Positions 16,714 to 24,783 of a stretch of 43,463 nt of DNA are shown here, in pieces. Both the position numbers and the translations under genes were made by a program. The stretch lies in NCBI GenBank assembly GCA_020431645.1, contig JAGQHW010000006.1, forward strand, positions 1 through 43,463. The letters run 5' to 3'. The notes beneath the pieces are model-generated. The model had not been told where the DNA came from. It worked only from the letters and a program-made list of their open reading frames with translations, and made no database searches. Positions within the stretch are counted from its first letter, which is position 1, and each line of letters starts with the position of its first letter. The stretch is from Carnobacterium sp. (lineage in GTDB: Bacteria > Bacillota > Bacilli > Lactobacillales > Carnobacteriaceae).

Positions 16714-17688
16714 ATGAAGCAACTAAACAAAACCAATCTTGGCTGGCTCATTTTTATCCTAGTCGCCTTTCTTGCTACTCAACTGCTTGTTTCTTTCGGC
16801 ATTATTGATGCTTTTTATGAAATTACGCTAATGACAATCTTAATCAATATTATCTTAGCGGTGGGATTAAATTTAATTATCGGTTTTTCTGGACAATTTT
16901 CTTTAGGCCATGCAGGTTTTATGGCGATTGGAGCTTATTGTACGGCCATTATGACAATCAAAACTCCAACACTAGTCGGTTTATTTGCTGGAATTCTATT
17001 AGGAGCACTCATCGCAGGAGTGGTTGCATTACTTGTTGGGATCCCAACTTTGCGTTTAAAAGGCGACTATCTAGCCATAGCTACTTTAGGAGTAGCTGAA
17101 ATTATTCGCATTGCTATTTTGAACATGGGAAGTTTGACAAACGGTGCAGCTGGACTAAGTGATATTCCTTATCTAACCACTTGGCAATTAGCGTTCATTT
17201 TTGTGATGATAACACTCATTATTGTAGTCAACTACATTAAAAGTAGCGCGGGAAGAGCAACCATTGCGATTCGTGAAGATGAAATCGCTGCGGAATCGAT
17301 GGGAATTAATACGACTAAATACAAAACGATTGCGTTTGTGATCGGCGCAGCGACAGCAGCTGTTGCAGGTGGTTTACATGCTTCTTACTTTAGCGTTATT
17401 CGCCCAGCAGATTTTACTTTTATGAAATCAATTGATATTTTAATCATTGTTGTTTTTGGTGGATTAGGAAGTGTCACAGGGAGTGTTATTGCCGCTATTG
17501 TTTTAGGCATTATTAATGTCTTTTTACAACCCTTTGGGCAATTACGGATGATTCTTTACTCGTTGGCTCTGATTGCTATTATGATTTTCAAGCCATCAGG
17601 ATTATTTGGCACAAAAGAATTTATGATTTCTACTGTAATGAAAAAACAAAAAACAAAAACTCCTACTAAAAAGGAGGAAACCAAATGA
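16714..17688 (+). CDS. livM: Branched-chain amino acid ABC transporter permease LivM
   Basis: The 324-aa second permease subunit. Marks include [23 protein letters not shown] cut by the family pattern [25 protein letters not shown], and the C-terminal [17 protein letters not shown] coupling segment. An in-frame GTG at 16705 directly follows the livH stop, but ATG 16714 is better placed after TAGGTG. The 3' end overlaps livG by 4 bp (ATGA), so translation is coupled. A Lys-rich tail ([13 protein letters not shown]) precedes the stop, and the livG ribosome binding site lies inside it. Confidence 0.92.
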   Translation: MKQLNKTNLGWLIFILVAFLATQLLVSFGIIDAFYEITLMTILINIILAVGLNLIIGFSGQFSLGHAGFMAIGAYCTAIMTIKTPTLVGLFAGILLGALIAGVVALLVGIPTLRLKGDYLAIATLGVAEIIRIAILNMGSLTNGAAGLSDIPYLTTWQLAFIFVMITLIIVVNYIKSSAGRATIAIREDEIAAESMGINTTKYKTIAFVIGAATAAVAGGLHASYFSVIRPADFTFMKSIDILIIVVFGGLGSVTGSVIAAIVLGIINVFLQPFGQLRMILYSLALIAIMIFKPSGLFGTKEFMISTVMKKQKTKTPTKKEETK

Positions 17689-18458
17689 GCTTGTTAGAAG
17701 TAAAAAAATTAACCAAAAACTTTGGTGGCCTAGCAGCTGTTTCAATGGTATCTATGGAACTTAATTCTAACGAATTAGTTGGATTGATTGGACCAAACGG
17801 AGCAGGTAAAACAACACTGTTTAATTTATTAACAGGAGTTTATCAACCAACAGAAGGCAGAATTGATTTAGAAATCAAAGGTAAAAAACAATCCTTAATT
17901 GGAAAAAAGACCTATAATATTACAGATATGGGCTTAGGCCGAACCTTTCAAAATATTCGATTATTCAAAAATCTAACCGTACTAGACAATGTTTTGATTG
18001 GCATGCATGCAAAAAATAAAGTTGGAACTTTAGCGGGTATAGTCCGTACACCTCATTTTTATCAGTCTGAAGAAAAAATGAAAAAAGAAGCGATTGCATT
18101 ACTGACTATTTTTAATTTAGAAGATAAAGTAGCTGAACGAGCTAAAAATTTACCTTATGGGGAACAAAGGCGCTTAGAGATTGTTCGCGCGCTAGCAACG
18201 AAACCAAAAATTTTATTTTTAGATGAACCAGCAGCTGGAATGAATCCACAAGAAACAGCTGATCTAACAGCTTTAATTCGTCAGATTCAAAGAGATTTTG
18301 AAATTACAATTTTATTAATCGAACACGATATGTCTTTAGTTATGAATGTTTGCGAGCGAATTTATGTACTAGAATACGGCCGGATGATTGCTCACGGAAC
18401 ACCAGCAGAAATAAAAAACAATCAAGCGGTTATTAAAGCTTATTTAGGTGGTGAGTAG
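17685..18458 (+). CDS. livG: Branched-chain amino acid ABC transporter ATP-binding protein LivG
   Basis: A 257-aa ATPase. Walker [11 protein letters not shown]-loop [12 protein letters not shown], the LivG-style signature [15 protein letters not shown] in place of LSGGQ, Walker [13 protein letters not shown] and H-loop LLIEHDM. The C-terminal extension ([13 protein letters not shown]) is typical for the LivG branch. It overlaps livM by four bases and has AAGGAGG within the end of livM. It forms the heterodimeric motor with LivF. Confidence 0.93.
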   Translation: MSLLEVKKLTKNFGGLAAVSMVSMELNSNELVGLIGPNGAGKTTLFNLLTGVYQPTEGRIDLEIKGKKQSLIGKKTYNITDMGLGRTFQNIRLFKNLTVLDNVLIGMHAKNKVGTLAGIVRTPHFYQSEEKMKKEAIALLTIFNLEDKVAERAKNLPYGEQRRLEIVRALATKPKILFLDEPAAGMNPQETADLTALIRQIQRDFEITILLIEHDMSLVMNVCERIYVLEYGRMIAHGTPAEIKNNQAVIKAYLGGE

Positions 18459-18460
18459 CA

Positions 18461-19165
18461 ATGTTAGAAGTTAAAAAATTAACCGTTCATTATGGTATCA
18501 TACAAGCGACAAAAGAAGTAAGTTTCCAGGTGAAAGAAGGTGAGATTGTTTCACTAATTGGAGCTAACGGAGCTGGTAAGTCTACAATTCTTAAAGCGAT
18601 ATCTGGATTACATCGAGCAACTTCAGGTGAAATTCTTTATCAAGGCAAGCCGATTCAAAATGAATCTACAAAAAAGATTGTTCAACTAGGTATTTCTCAA
18701 GTTCCAGAAGGGCGTCATGTTTTTGGAGGAATGACCGTCCTTGAAAATCTAGAAATGGGTGCTTTTCTTCGTAAAGATAAAACTGAAATACAAAAAGATT
18801 TGAAAATGGTATTTGACCGATTTCCTATTTTAGAAGAACGAAAAAAACAAGACACGGCTACTTTGTCCGGTGGAGAACAACAAATGGTGGCTTTGGGTAG
18901 AGCGTTGATGTCTCGTCCTAAGTTATTGCTATTAGATGAACCTTCAATGGGACTCGCTCCTATTTTTATTAAAGAAATCTTCGCTATCATTAAGATGATC
19001 AATGCTCAAGGCACGACTGTTTTACTCATCGAACAGAATGCTAAAGTAGCCTTAGAAATAGCCCAACAAGGCTACGTACTAGAGACTGGAAGAGTTGTAC
19101 AAAGTGGAACAGGCAAAGAATTATTGGCAAGTGATGACGTACAAAAAGCCTATTTAGGAGGATAA
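18461..19165 (+). CDS. livF: Branched-chain amino acid ABC transporter ATP-binding protein LivF
   Basis: A 234-aa ATPase, two bases after livG. Walker A GANGAGKST, QVPEGRHVFGGMTVLENL (the LivF hallmark), signature LSGGEQQMVALGRAL, Walker B LLLLDEPSMGLAP and H-loop LLIEQNA, with Gln in place of the usual His, as is normal for LivF. Normal length. Ribosome binding site GGTGGTGAG overlaps the livG end. Confidence 0.93.
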   Translation: MLEVKKLTVHYGIIQATKEVSFQVKEGEIVSLIGANGAGKSTILKAISGLHRATSGEILYQGKPIQNESTKKIVQLGISQVPEGRHVFGGMTVLENLEMGAFLRKDKTEIQKDLKMVFDRFPILEERKKQDTATLSGGEQQMVALGRALMSRPKLLLLDEPSMGLAPIFIKEIFAIIKMINAQGTTVLLIEQNAKVALEIAQQGYVLETGRVVQSGTGKELLASDDVQKAYLGG

Positions 19166-19170
19166 GTGCA

Positions 19171-19821
19171 ATGAATGTAAAAAATTATATGACGTCGAAC
19201 GTTAGAACGGTTTCTGAAGAGACAAAAGTTTTAGAAGCACTTGATATTATGAAAGAGCATAACTTTCATCGGCTACCAGTTGTTCGAAAAGACAAAATGA
19301 TTGGGTTAATTACTGAAGAGATTATTCAAGAAAATTCCCCATCAACGGCTACGAGTTTAAGCATTCATGAGATGAACTATTTATTGACAAAGACCACTGT
19401 TGGAGACATTATGCATAAAAAAGTGGTCACTATTGGAGCGGGAAATCTGCTAGAAGAAGCTGCTGATTTGATGTTAAAAGACGAAGTTGGGGTATTGCCA
19501 GTAGTTGAAGATAGCGATAAAATTATTGGGATTATCACGGATAAAGATTTATTTAGAGCTTTTATTGATGTCATGGGATACAACAATAAAGGCAGTCGAA
19601 TCGTTATCGATATCAAAGACGATCATTCCGGTATTCTAAAAGATATTACTAATATTCTCGCTGACGAGCATATTAGTATCAATCAAATTGCTGTTTATCG
19701 ACAAAACAATATTACTCAAGTTGTCATTCAAGTGGATAGTCCAAATACAAATGAAATCAAAAAAATAATGACGGATAAAGGATACACAGTCAGTTCTGCA
19801 ACGGTTAAAGAAGGCAATTAA
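19171..19821 (+). CDS. CBS-CBS-ACT protein (AcuB-like), last gene of the liv operon
   Basis: A 216-aa soluble protein. Two CBS motifs: about residues 1-60 (MTSNVRTVSEETKVLEALDI, HRLPVV) and about 75-130 (MHKKVVTIGAGNLLEEAADL, GVLPVVE). An ACT domain follows at about 137-212 (IVIDIKDDHSGILKDITNIL, ISINQIAVYR). CBS pairs bind adenosine nucleotides and ACT domains often bind amino acids, so it could link energy state and branched-chain amino acid level to transport or metabolism; that is inference. It starts 5 bp after livF, with AGGAGG overlapping the livF stop, and precedes the operon terminator. AcuB of Bacillus has the same architecture but sits with acetoin genes, so that name is not transferred. 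Confidence 0.83.
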   Translation: MNVKNYMTSNVRTVSEETKVLEALDIMKEHNFHRLPVVRKDKMIGLITEEIIQENSPSTATSLSIHEMNYLLTKTTVGDIMHKKVVTIGAGNLLEEAADLMLKDEVGVLPVVEDSDKIIGIITDKDLFRAFIDVMGYNNKGSRIVIDIKDDHSGILKDITNILADEHISINQIAVYRQNNITQVVIQVDSPNTNEIKKIMTDKGYTVSSATVKEGN

Positions 19822-19833
19822 ACAGATTGTGTT

Positions 19834-19890
19834 AAAAAATCAAAAGAAATATAGCACTTAAAAAGCTATTTTTCTTTTGATTTTTTATTT
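19834..19890 (+). terminator. Terminator of the liv operon
   Basis: AAAAATCAAAAGAAA and ATAGC pair with GCTAT and TTTTCTTTTGATTTTT (about 20 bp), ending in a T-run. Confidence 0.8.
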
Positions 19891-20001
19891 TTTATTAAGC
19901 CAAAAAAATTCGGACTTAAGTAGGAGACAAACGAAATGGATATAGTGTAAAATGAAAGAAGAAAAGAAAATAAATAAAGAAAAATGGAGGTTGGAACAAC
20001 G

Positions 20002-20979
20002 ATGAATAAGCTTAGAAAAGTTAGTATTGCACTTATTGCGTCGATTAGTTTTATAGGAGCAACTACTGCTATCCTACCCTCGCGCGCGCTAGCTGCGTCA
20101 GGTGATGTTGATACAACTGTAATAGATGAGAAATGGGGAAAACCAACATTTGTATATGGAGGAGGTTTATCCGATAATCAAATTAGTGAAACAGAAAAAT
20201 TACTAGGAATAAAAAACCCTGAAAATGTAGCAAGTGTTGCTGTAACAGGCGAAGATTTAATTCAGTACTTAAAAGAAGGGTCAGGAGATACGGCGAATAT
20301 GATTTCGTCTGTTTTAGTCCAAAAAGAAAATTCAGGTAAAGGTGTAGAAGTAACCATTGAGACACCAGAAAATATCACCCAAATTACCCAAGATCAATAC
20401 GCCAATGCAGCGATTACAGCAGGAGTCAACGATGCAAAAATCATTGTAGCAAGTGTAAAGAAAGTTACTGGAGAGAGTGCTTTGACAGGCATTTATAAAG
20501 CTTTTGATGTAAATGGAGAAGACCTAGATCAAGACCGGATGGCTGTCGCTCAAAAAGAATTAGAAACAACAAATGGCATAGCACAAGAAAATGCAGAGAA
20601 GACCGATTTTGATCTTGCTAAATTTGACCAAGCAATTATTGAAATCAAACAAGAATTAGCAGATTTAAAAGAAAAACAAGGTGAATTAGCAACCAAAGAA
20701 GACATTGAACGAATCATAAATGAGGCTTTAAAAAACAATCAATTAGAGAATGCCATCACACAAGAACAAATCAATCAATTAATGAGTTTGTTTGAGAAAT
20801 ACCAACAAACAAGTGCTATTGACTCAGCGCAAGTAAAAGAACAACTATTAAAATTATCTGATTCAGTCCAATCAAAATTTGGTGAAGCACTTCAAGACGC
20901 TAAAGATAGTGGACTACTTGATAAAGTCGGGAATTTCTTTAGTCAAGTTTGGAACGCAATCGTCGGATTATTTAATTAA
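20002..20979 (+). CDS. Secreted DUF1002 protein (YpuA-like)
   Basis: A 325-aa exported protein. A signal peptide ends at SRALA with cleavage before Ala/Ser at about residue 33. The DUF1002 region (about 40-190) includes KPTFVYGGGLS, KLLGI, VAVTGEDLIQYL and AAITAGVNDAKI. A predicted helix/coil region follows (about 205-260, AIIEIKQELADLKEKQGEL), and the tail ends in the hydrophobic VWNAIVGLFN. The role of this family is unknown. An earlier ATG (19984) is in frame, but its GGAGG serves ATG 20002, which begins the signal peptide (MNKLRKVSIAL). It is a single gene between two terminators. Confidence 0.8.
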   Translation: MNKLRKVSIALIASISFIGATTAILPSRALAASGDVDTTVIDEKWGKPTFVYGGGLSDNQISETEKLLGIKNPENVASVAVTGEDLIQYLKEGSGDTANMISSVLVQKENSGKGVEVTIETPENITQITQDQYANAAITAGVNDAKIIVASVKKVTGESALTGIYKAFDVNGEDLDQDRMAVAQKELETTNGIAQENAEKTDFDLAKFDQAIIEIKQELADLKEKQGELATKEDIERIINEALKNNQLENAITQEQINQLMSLFEKYQQTSAIDSAQVKEQLLKLSDSVQSKFGEALQDAKDSGLLDKVGNFFSQVWNAIVGLFN

Positions 20980-20995
20980 ACGAACGTATTTTTTT

Positions 20996-21043
20996 AAAAC
21001 CATCAAGTCTCTATTTAGGTACAAGGAGATTTGTTGGTTTTTT
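20996..21043 (+). terminator. Terminator after the DUF1002 gene
   Basis: AAAACCATCAAGTCTC pairs with GAGATTTGTTGGTTTT (one mismatch, one G-U), followed by T-run. Confidence 0.75.
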
Positions 21044-21094
21044 AATTTTGAAAAAAAATCAATGGTGTAAACCTTTACAATTTTATTAAAGTCA

Positions 21095-21122
21095 TTGCAA
21101 CTAATTTACTTTCAGTTATAAT
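21095..21122 (+). promoter_or_regulatory. Promoter of dsdA-ridA
   Basis: TTGCAA (21095-21100), 16-bp spacer, TATAAT (21117-21122), about 115 bp before the dsdA start, leaving a leader with no recognised switch. Confidence 0.65.
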
Positions 21123-21238
21123 CAGATTTAGGTAATCCATAAAGAGAGCAATGAAACGAACGACTGCTCTTTCAAATGAGTATAAAAATAATCTATTCAC
21201 TAAGAGAAAAAAACGAACTGAAAAAGGAGACAGAATAA

Positions 21239-22594
21239 ATGAATTTAAAGGCAGTATTAGATAAGAAAAATAACGTGTTAGGTGAGCAGACTCCTTTATT
21301 TGAAGAGATTAAAGCAGCAAAAGAAGTGTTTTGGGCTAATCCTAACAAACAACCTTTTGAAAAAGCAGCAGAGAAGTCTTCCATCACAAAAGCTGATATT
21401 GCAGATGCAGATGCTCGATTAGAACGTTTTGCTTCCTATCTAAAAATAGCTTTTCCAGATACTGCTCCCACTAATGGAATCATAGAATCGCCCATTACCC
21501 CAATACCGAACATGCAGGCTTATCTTGAGAAAGAATACAATGGAGAAATAGCAGGCAAAGTTTGGTTAAAACGAGATGATTTACTGCCAATTGCTGGAAC
21601 GATAAAAGCACGTGGAGCAATCTATGAAGTTTTAAAACATGCAGAAGAACTAGCTCTAGAAGAAGGATTATTGACCTCGATAGAAGAGGACTACGCCATT
21701 TTTGCAAGTGAGACATTTAAGCGTTTCTTTTCTGATTATAAAATAGCTGTTGGAACAACAGGAAACTTAGGAATTAGTGTCGGAACAGTAGGAGCTAAAT
21801 TAGGTTTTGAAGTTATTGTCCATATGTCAGTTGAAGCAAAACAATGGAAAAAAGACTTTTTAAGAAGCCGAGGAGTTGCTGTTATTGAACATGCTTCTGA
21901 CTTTACTAAAGCTGTAACAAAAGGGCGCCAACAATCTGAATTAGATGCTAAAAGCTATTTTGTTGATGACGAATATTCACGCGAACTATTTTTAGGTTAT
22001 ACAGTAGCTGGAAGCCGATTACAGAAACAATTGAGTGAAAAAAATATTTTAGTGGACGCAGATCACCCTCTATTTGTTTACTTGCCTTGTGGCATTGGTG
22101 GGTCTCCGGGAGGCGTTACATTTGGCTTAAAACAGATATATGGCGACGATGTCCATTGTTTCTTTGTTGAGCCAACACATGTGCCTTCCATGCTCGTTGG
22201 ATTGATTACTGGTAAGTACAACGAGATATCCGTTAAAGACATCGGTTTAGATGGCCTAACGGTTGCAGATGGCTTAGCTGTTCCTCGAACATCTGGCTTT
22301 GTTGCCAAAGTACTAGAAGATTTCTTTAGTGGGTCGTATACTCTAGAAGACAGCCAAACACATAAATTACTAACGGCTTTAATCGATCAGGAAAACATTT
22401 ATTTAGAGCCAGCGGCAGTTGCGGGCTTGCCAGGCTCGATTCGGATGCTGCAATCAAAAGCCGGACAAGAGTATTTAAAGGCCAATAATTTGGTTGATAA
22501 GATGGATAATGCCACGCATATTTCATGGGCAACAGGTGGAAGCATGGTTCCTGAAGAAGATATGGCTATTTTTTACGAACAAGGTAAGCAATAA
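21239..22594 (+). CDS. dsdA: D-serine dehydratase (D-serine ammonia-lyase)
   Basis: A 451-aa PLP enzyme, usual length for DsdA (about 440-450). It converts D-serine to pyruvate and ammonia via aminoacrylate. The catalytic Lys is Lys123 in AGTIKARGAIYEV, which corresponds to SIKARGG in E. coli DsdA. The phosphate-binding loop is TTGNLGISVG, and the CGIGGSPGGVTFG loop is also conserved. It is distinct from threonine dehydratase, which lacks the N-terminal DLKWR/LKRDD segment in this form. AAGGAGA precedes ATG 21239. No D-serine transporter or DsdC-like regulator is adjacent, so the substrate may come from internal D-Ser or wall turnover. ridA follows 75 bp later. Confidence 0.92.
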   Translation: MNLKAVLDKKNNVLGEQTPLFEEIKAAKEVFWANPNKQPFEKAAEKSSITKADIADADARLERFASYLKIAFPDTAPTNGIIESPITPIPNMQAYLEKEYNGEIAGKVWLKRDDLLPIAGTIKARGAIYEVLKHAEELALEEGLLTSIEEDYAIFASETFKRFFSDYKIAVGTTGNLGISVGTVGAKLGFEVIVHMSVEAKQWKKDFLRSRGVAVIEHASDFTKAVTKGRQQSELDAKSYFVDDEYSRELFLGYTVAGSRLQKQLSEKNILVDADHPLFVYLPCGIGGSPGGVTFGLKQIYGDDVHCFFVEPTHVPSMLVGLITGKYNEISVKDIGLDGLTVADGLAVPRTSGFVAKVLEDFFSGSYTLEDSQTHKLLTALIDQENIYLEPAAVAGLPGSIRMLQSKAGQEYLKANNLVDKMDNATHISWATGGSMVPEEDMAIFYEQGKQ

Positions 22595-22669
22595 CGAACG
22601 CAATAGATACACTCAGATAAACAACTAAATTGTGGACAACTAATTTTTAAGAAACTAGGAGGAATAAAT

Positions 22670-23053
22670 ATGTTAGAAATTATTCACACAAAAAATGCAC
22701 CAGAACCAATTGGTCCATACTCACAAGTTATCAAAGCTGGAGATTTTATTTTTCCAGCTGGTCAAATTGGCGTAGATGCTGTATCAGGTAAATTGGTCGG
22801 AGAAAGTATCACAGAACAAACGGAACAAGCTTTTAAAAATCTTTCAGCTGTCTTAGAAGCTGCGGGTTCTTCTTTGCAACACGTTGTTAAAACAACTTGT
22901 TATTTATCAACAATGGAAAATTTTCAAGCGTTCAACGAAGCTTATGGAAAACAGTTTAATGGACATAAACCTGCTCGTACTTGTTTTGCTGTTCAAGAAC
23001 TTCCACTAAAAGGTTTATGTGAAATAGAAGTTGTCGCAGTTTTAAAAAAATAA
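22670..23053 (+). CDS. ridA: RidA-family enamine/imine deaminase
   Basis: A 127-aa protein of the YjgF/YER057c/UK114 family that forms trimers and hydrolyses reactive 2-aminoacrylate released by PLP dehydratases. Visible marks: IGPYSQVIKAGDFIFPAGQ near residue 14, TEQAFKNLSAVLEAAGSS, and the active-site strand ARTCFAVQELP with the catalytic Arg, then CEIEVVAVL with the conserved Glu. It is placed right after dsdA, whose product is exactly its substrate. AGGAGG precedes the start. No clear terminator follows before the riboflavin leader promoter. Confidence 0.92.
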   Translation: MLEIIHTKNAPEPIGPYSQVIKAGDFIFPAGQIGVDAVSGKLVGESITEQTEQAFKNLSAVLEAAGSSLQHVVKTTCYLSTMENFQAFNEAYGKQFNGHKPARTCFAVQELPLKGLCEIEVVAVLKK

Positions 23054-23096
23054 AGTAGCGGATACAATCTCGAAATAACTAACGGTTAAAAAAAGA

Positions 23097-23125
23097 TTGA
23101 CATTCTTATTGTTTCCAGATAGTCT
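23097..23125 (+). promoter_or_regulatory. ribD: Promoter of the riboflavin leader
   Basis: Consensus TTGACA (23097-23102), 17-bp spacer and a weak TAGTCT (23120-23125). It places the transcription start just ahead of the first aptamer, so both riboswitches lie on one leader of about 540 nt. Confidence 0.55.
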
Positions 23126-23145
23126 AATAGCATAAAAACAAAATA

Positions 23146-23252
23146 GTCTTCAGGGCAGGGTGTAAGTCCCTACCGGTGGTAAAGCCCACGAGCCGCAAAG
23201 CAGATTCGATTAAATTCCGAAGCCGACAGTTAAAGTCTGGATGAAAGAAGAC
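23146..23252 (+). ncRNA. FMN riboswitch, copy 1 (RFN element)
   Basis: A complete 107-nt RFN aptamer bounded by the P1 helix GTCTTC / GAAGAC. Conserved blocks are all present: AGGGCAGGGTG, CCCTACCGGTGGT, AAAGCCCACGAGC, GATTC..TTCCGAAGCC and GACAG..GTCTGGATG. A terminator follows about 105 nt later. It differs from copy 2 at only two positions. Confidence 0.97.
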
Positions 23253-23298
23253 AAAGTAATTGCAGAAAAAAACGATTATGAGAGAAGTCTTATTTGAG

Positions 23299-23382
23299 AT
23301 GGATAAAAACAGTCTGTTTTTAAAAAGCAATGCTACATTAGTCTTATTTGACTATGGAAAAAGCCCTGGATTTACTAGCTAG
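23299..23382 (+). CDS. Possible 27-aa ORF between the two riboswitches
   Basis: ATG 23299 opens a 27-codon frame, beginning MDKNSLFLKSNATLVLF, whose TAG lies inside the terminator stem of riboswitch 1. Only a distant GAGAGAAG precedes it. If translated, ribosomes would run over the terminator and prevent its folding. More likely it is a chance frame. Confidence 0.2.
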   Translation: MDKNSLFLKSNATLVLFDYGKSPGFTS

Positions 23383-23392
23383 GGCTTTTTTT
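23357..23392 (+). terminator. Terminator of FMN riboswitch 1
   Basis: AAAAAGCCCT pairs with AGGGCTTTTT (10 bp), followed by more T. Its 5' arm GCCCTGGA (23363-23370) is complementary over 8 nt (one G-U) to TTCAGGGC (23149-23156) of the aptamer, the expected antiterminator. Confidence 0.85.
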
Positions 23393-23418
23393 GTATCCTA
23401 TTTTCAAAAAATTGAATA

Positions 23419-23525
23419 GTCTTCAGGGCAGGGTGTAAGTCCCTACCGGTGGTAAAGCCCACGAGCTGCAAAGCAGATTCGGTTAAATTCCGAAGCCGAC
23501 AGTTAAAGTCTGGATGAAAGAAGAC
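23419..23525 (+). ncRNA. FMN riboswitch, copy 2 (RFN element)
   Basis: A second complete 107-nt RFN aptamer, again bounded by GTCTTC / GAAGAC. The differences from copy 1 are C to T in GAGC(C/T)GCAAAG and A to G in GATTCG(A/G)TTAAATTCC; both copies keep all conserved blocks. It starts 166 nt after the end of copy 1 and is followed by the ribD-proximal terminator. Confidence 0.97.
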
Positions 23526-23602
23526 AGCGTTTAAAGGGTTCAAAGGTAGCCGACTACTCAGTATGCGGTGTTATTTGTTGCACTCTCTATTCAAAGCGCG
23601 CT

Positions 23603-23635
23603 AAAACCCTGAAGAGACAATCTTTTGGGTTTTTA
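23603..23635 (+). terminator. Terminator of FMN riboswitch 2
   Basis: AAAACCC and AAGA pair with TCTT and GGGTTTT around loop GACAA, then a T-rich tail. The 5' arm CCCTGAAGA (23607-23615) is a perfect 9-nt complement of TCTTCAGGG (23420-23428) in aptamer 2, so a competing antiterminator is available when FMN is absent. Confidence 0.85.
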
Positions 23636-23667
23636 TTTTTGTTTTTATACAGATGGGAGTGAAAAAA

Positions 23668-24768
23668 ATGGATGAATTTTATATGGAAATGGCATTAGAA
23701 TTAGCCAAAAAAGGCAAAGGTTTTACAGCACCTAATCCGTTAGTTGGTGCTGTACTTGTTAAGAATGGAAAAGTGATTGGAGAAGGGTATCACGAAGAGT
23801 ACGGGCAACCACATGCAGAAGTAAATGCAATTACATCAGCAAGTGAGTCTGTATCTGGTGCAACGCTATACGTTACGCTAGAACCTTGCTCACACTTTGG
23901 GAAAACACCTCCTTGTTCTGATTTAATAGTGGATAAAAAAATAAAACGAGTGGTCATTGGATTGATTGATCCTAACCCATTGGTTGCAGGAAAAGGGATT
24001 GAAAGGCTTCGTAATAAGGGGATTCTTGTTGGTGTTGGAGTATTAGAAAAAGAGATAGCTCAATTAAATGAGATTTTTATTAAGTACATTGTCACGAAAG
24101 AACCTTTTGTCGTGATGAAAAGTGCCATGTCTCTAGATGGAAAAACAGCTACAACAACTGGAGAGTCTCAATGGATTTCTGGCGAAGCAGCGAGAAAACG
24201 AGTCCACAATTTACGCCACGAATTATCCGGCATCATGGTAGGCGTTGATACGATTATCAAAGATGACCCGCAATTAACAACTAGAATTCCTAATGGCAAA
24301 CATCCACTAAGAATTGTCGTAGATAGCCAACTAAGAATTCCGTTAGCTGCTATTGTTTTGTCTCAGCAAGATAAAGCTAAAACAATTATTGCAACAACTA
24401 GTAGAGCAAGTAGTGAAAAAATAGCAACCTTAACAAAAAAAGGTATTGAAGTGATTGTACTTTCTCAGCGGGATAACAGAGTTGATTTACGTGAATTGAT
24501 GAAAAAATTAGGAGCCAAGAATATTGACAGTATCTTATTAGAAGGTGGAGCGACATTAAACTTTTCAGCTCTAAAAGAAGGAATTGTTGATAAAGTCCAC
24601 GTTTATCTTTCGCCAAAAATCATTGGTGGAAAAGATGCGAAGACCGTTGTTGAAGGCGAAGGAATTAGCTCATTGGAAAATGCGTTTCAATTAAAGCGAT
24701 TAAATCCTGTCATGGTTGGAGAAGATTTACTAATAGAAGGTTATCTAGATAACCAAAAAAGAAATTAA
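23668..24768 (+). CDS. ribD: Bifunctional riboflavin deaminase/reductase RibD
   Basis: A 366-aa cytosolic enzyme performing steps 2 and 3 of riboflavin synthesis. The N-terminal deaminase domain (about 1-145) shows the zinc site HAEVNA (His49, Glu51) and EPCSHFGKTPPC (Cys74, Cys83). The C-terminal reductase domain (about 148-366) has VMKSAMSLDGKTAT, GESQWISG and LLEGGATLNFSAL. Length is as in Bacillus (about 360). ATG 23668 is preferred over the in-frame ATG at 23653, which itself is part of the ATGGGAGTG ribosome binding sequence. It is the first gene of ribD-E-BA-H, behind two FMN riboswitches. Confidence 0.95.
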   Translation: MDEFYMEMALELAKKGKGFTAPNPLVGAVLVKNGKVIGEGYHEEYGQPHAEVNAITSASESVSGATLYVTLEPCSHFGKTPPCSDLIVDKKIKRVVIGLIDPNPLVAGKGIERLRNKGILVGVGVLEKEIAQLNEIFIKYIVTKEPFVVMKSAMSLDGKTATTTGESQWISGEAARKRVHNLRHELSGIMVGVDTIIKDDPQLTTRIPNGKHPLRIVVDSQLRIPLAAIVLSQQDKAKTIIATTSRASSEKIATLTKKGIEVIVLSQRDNRVDLRELMKKLGAKNIDSILLEGGATLNFSALKEGIVDKVHVYLSPKIIGGKDAKTVVEGEGISSLENAFQLKRLNPVMVGEDLLIEGYLDNQKRN

Positions 24769-24783
24769 ATGGGAGGAAAGCAG

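Noticed and set aside
19171-19821. Naming the CBS-ACT protein acuB
   Set aside because: Same architecture, but the context is branched-chain amino acid transport with no acetoin genes.
19912-19951. Four-codon ORF with a good ribosome binding site upstream of the DUF1002 gene
   Set aside because: Too short to judge; AGGAGA followed by ATG and an early stop is likely chance.
23124-23330. Minus-strand open frame of 68 codons across FMN riboswitch 1
   Set aside because: It lies antisense to a highly conserved structured RNA and has no ribosome binding site.
23146-23525. Two long identical repeats as a CRISPR-like or transposon repeat
   Set aside because: Each copy is a complete FMN aptamer with its own terminator; there are only two, far longer than CRISPR repeats.
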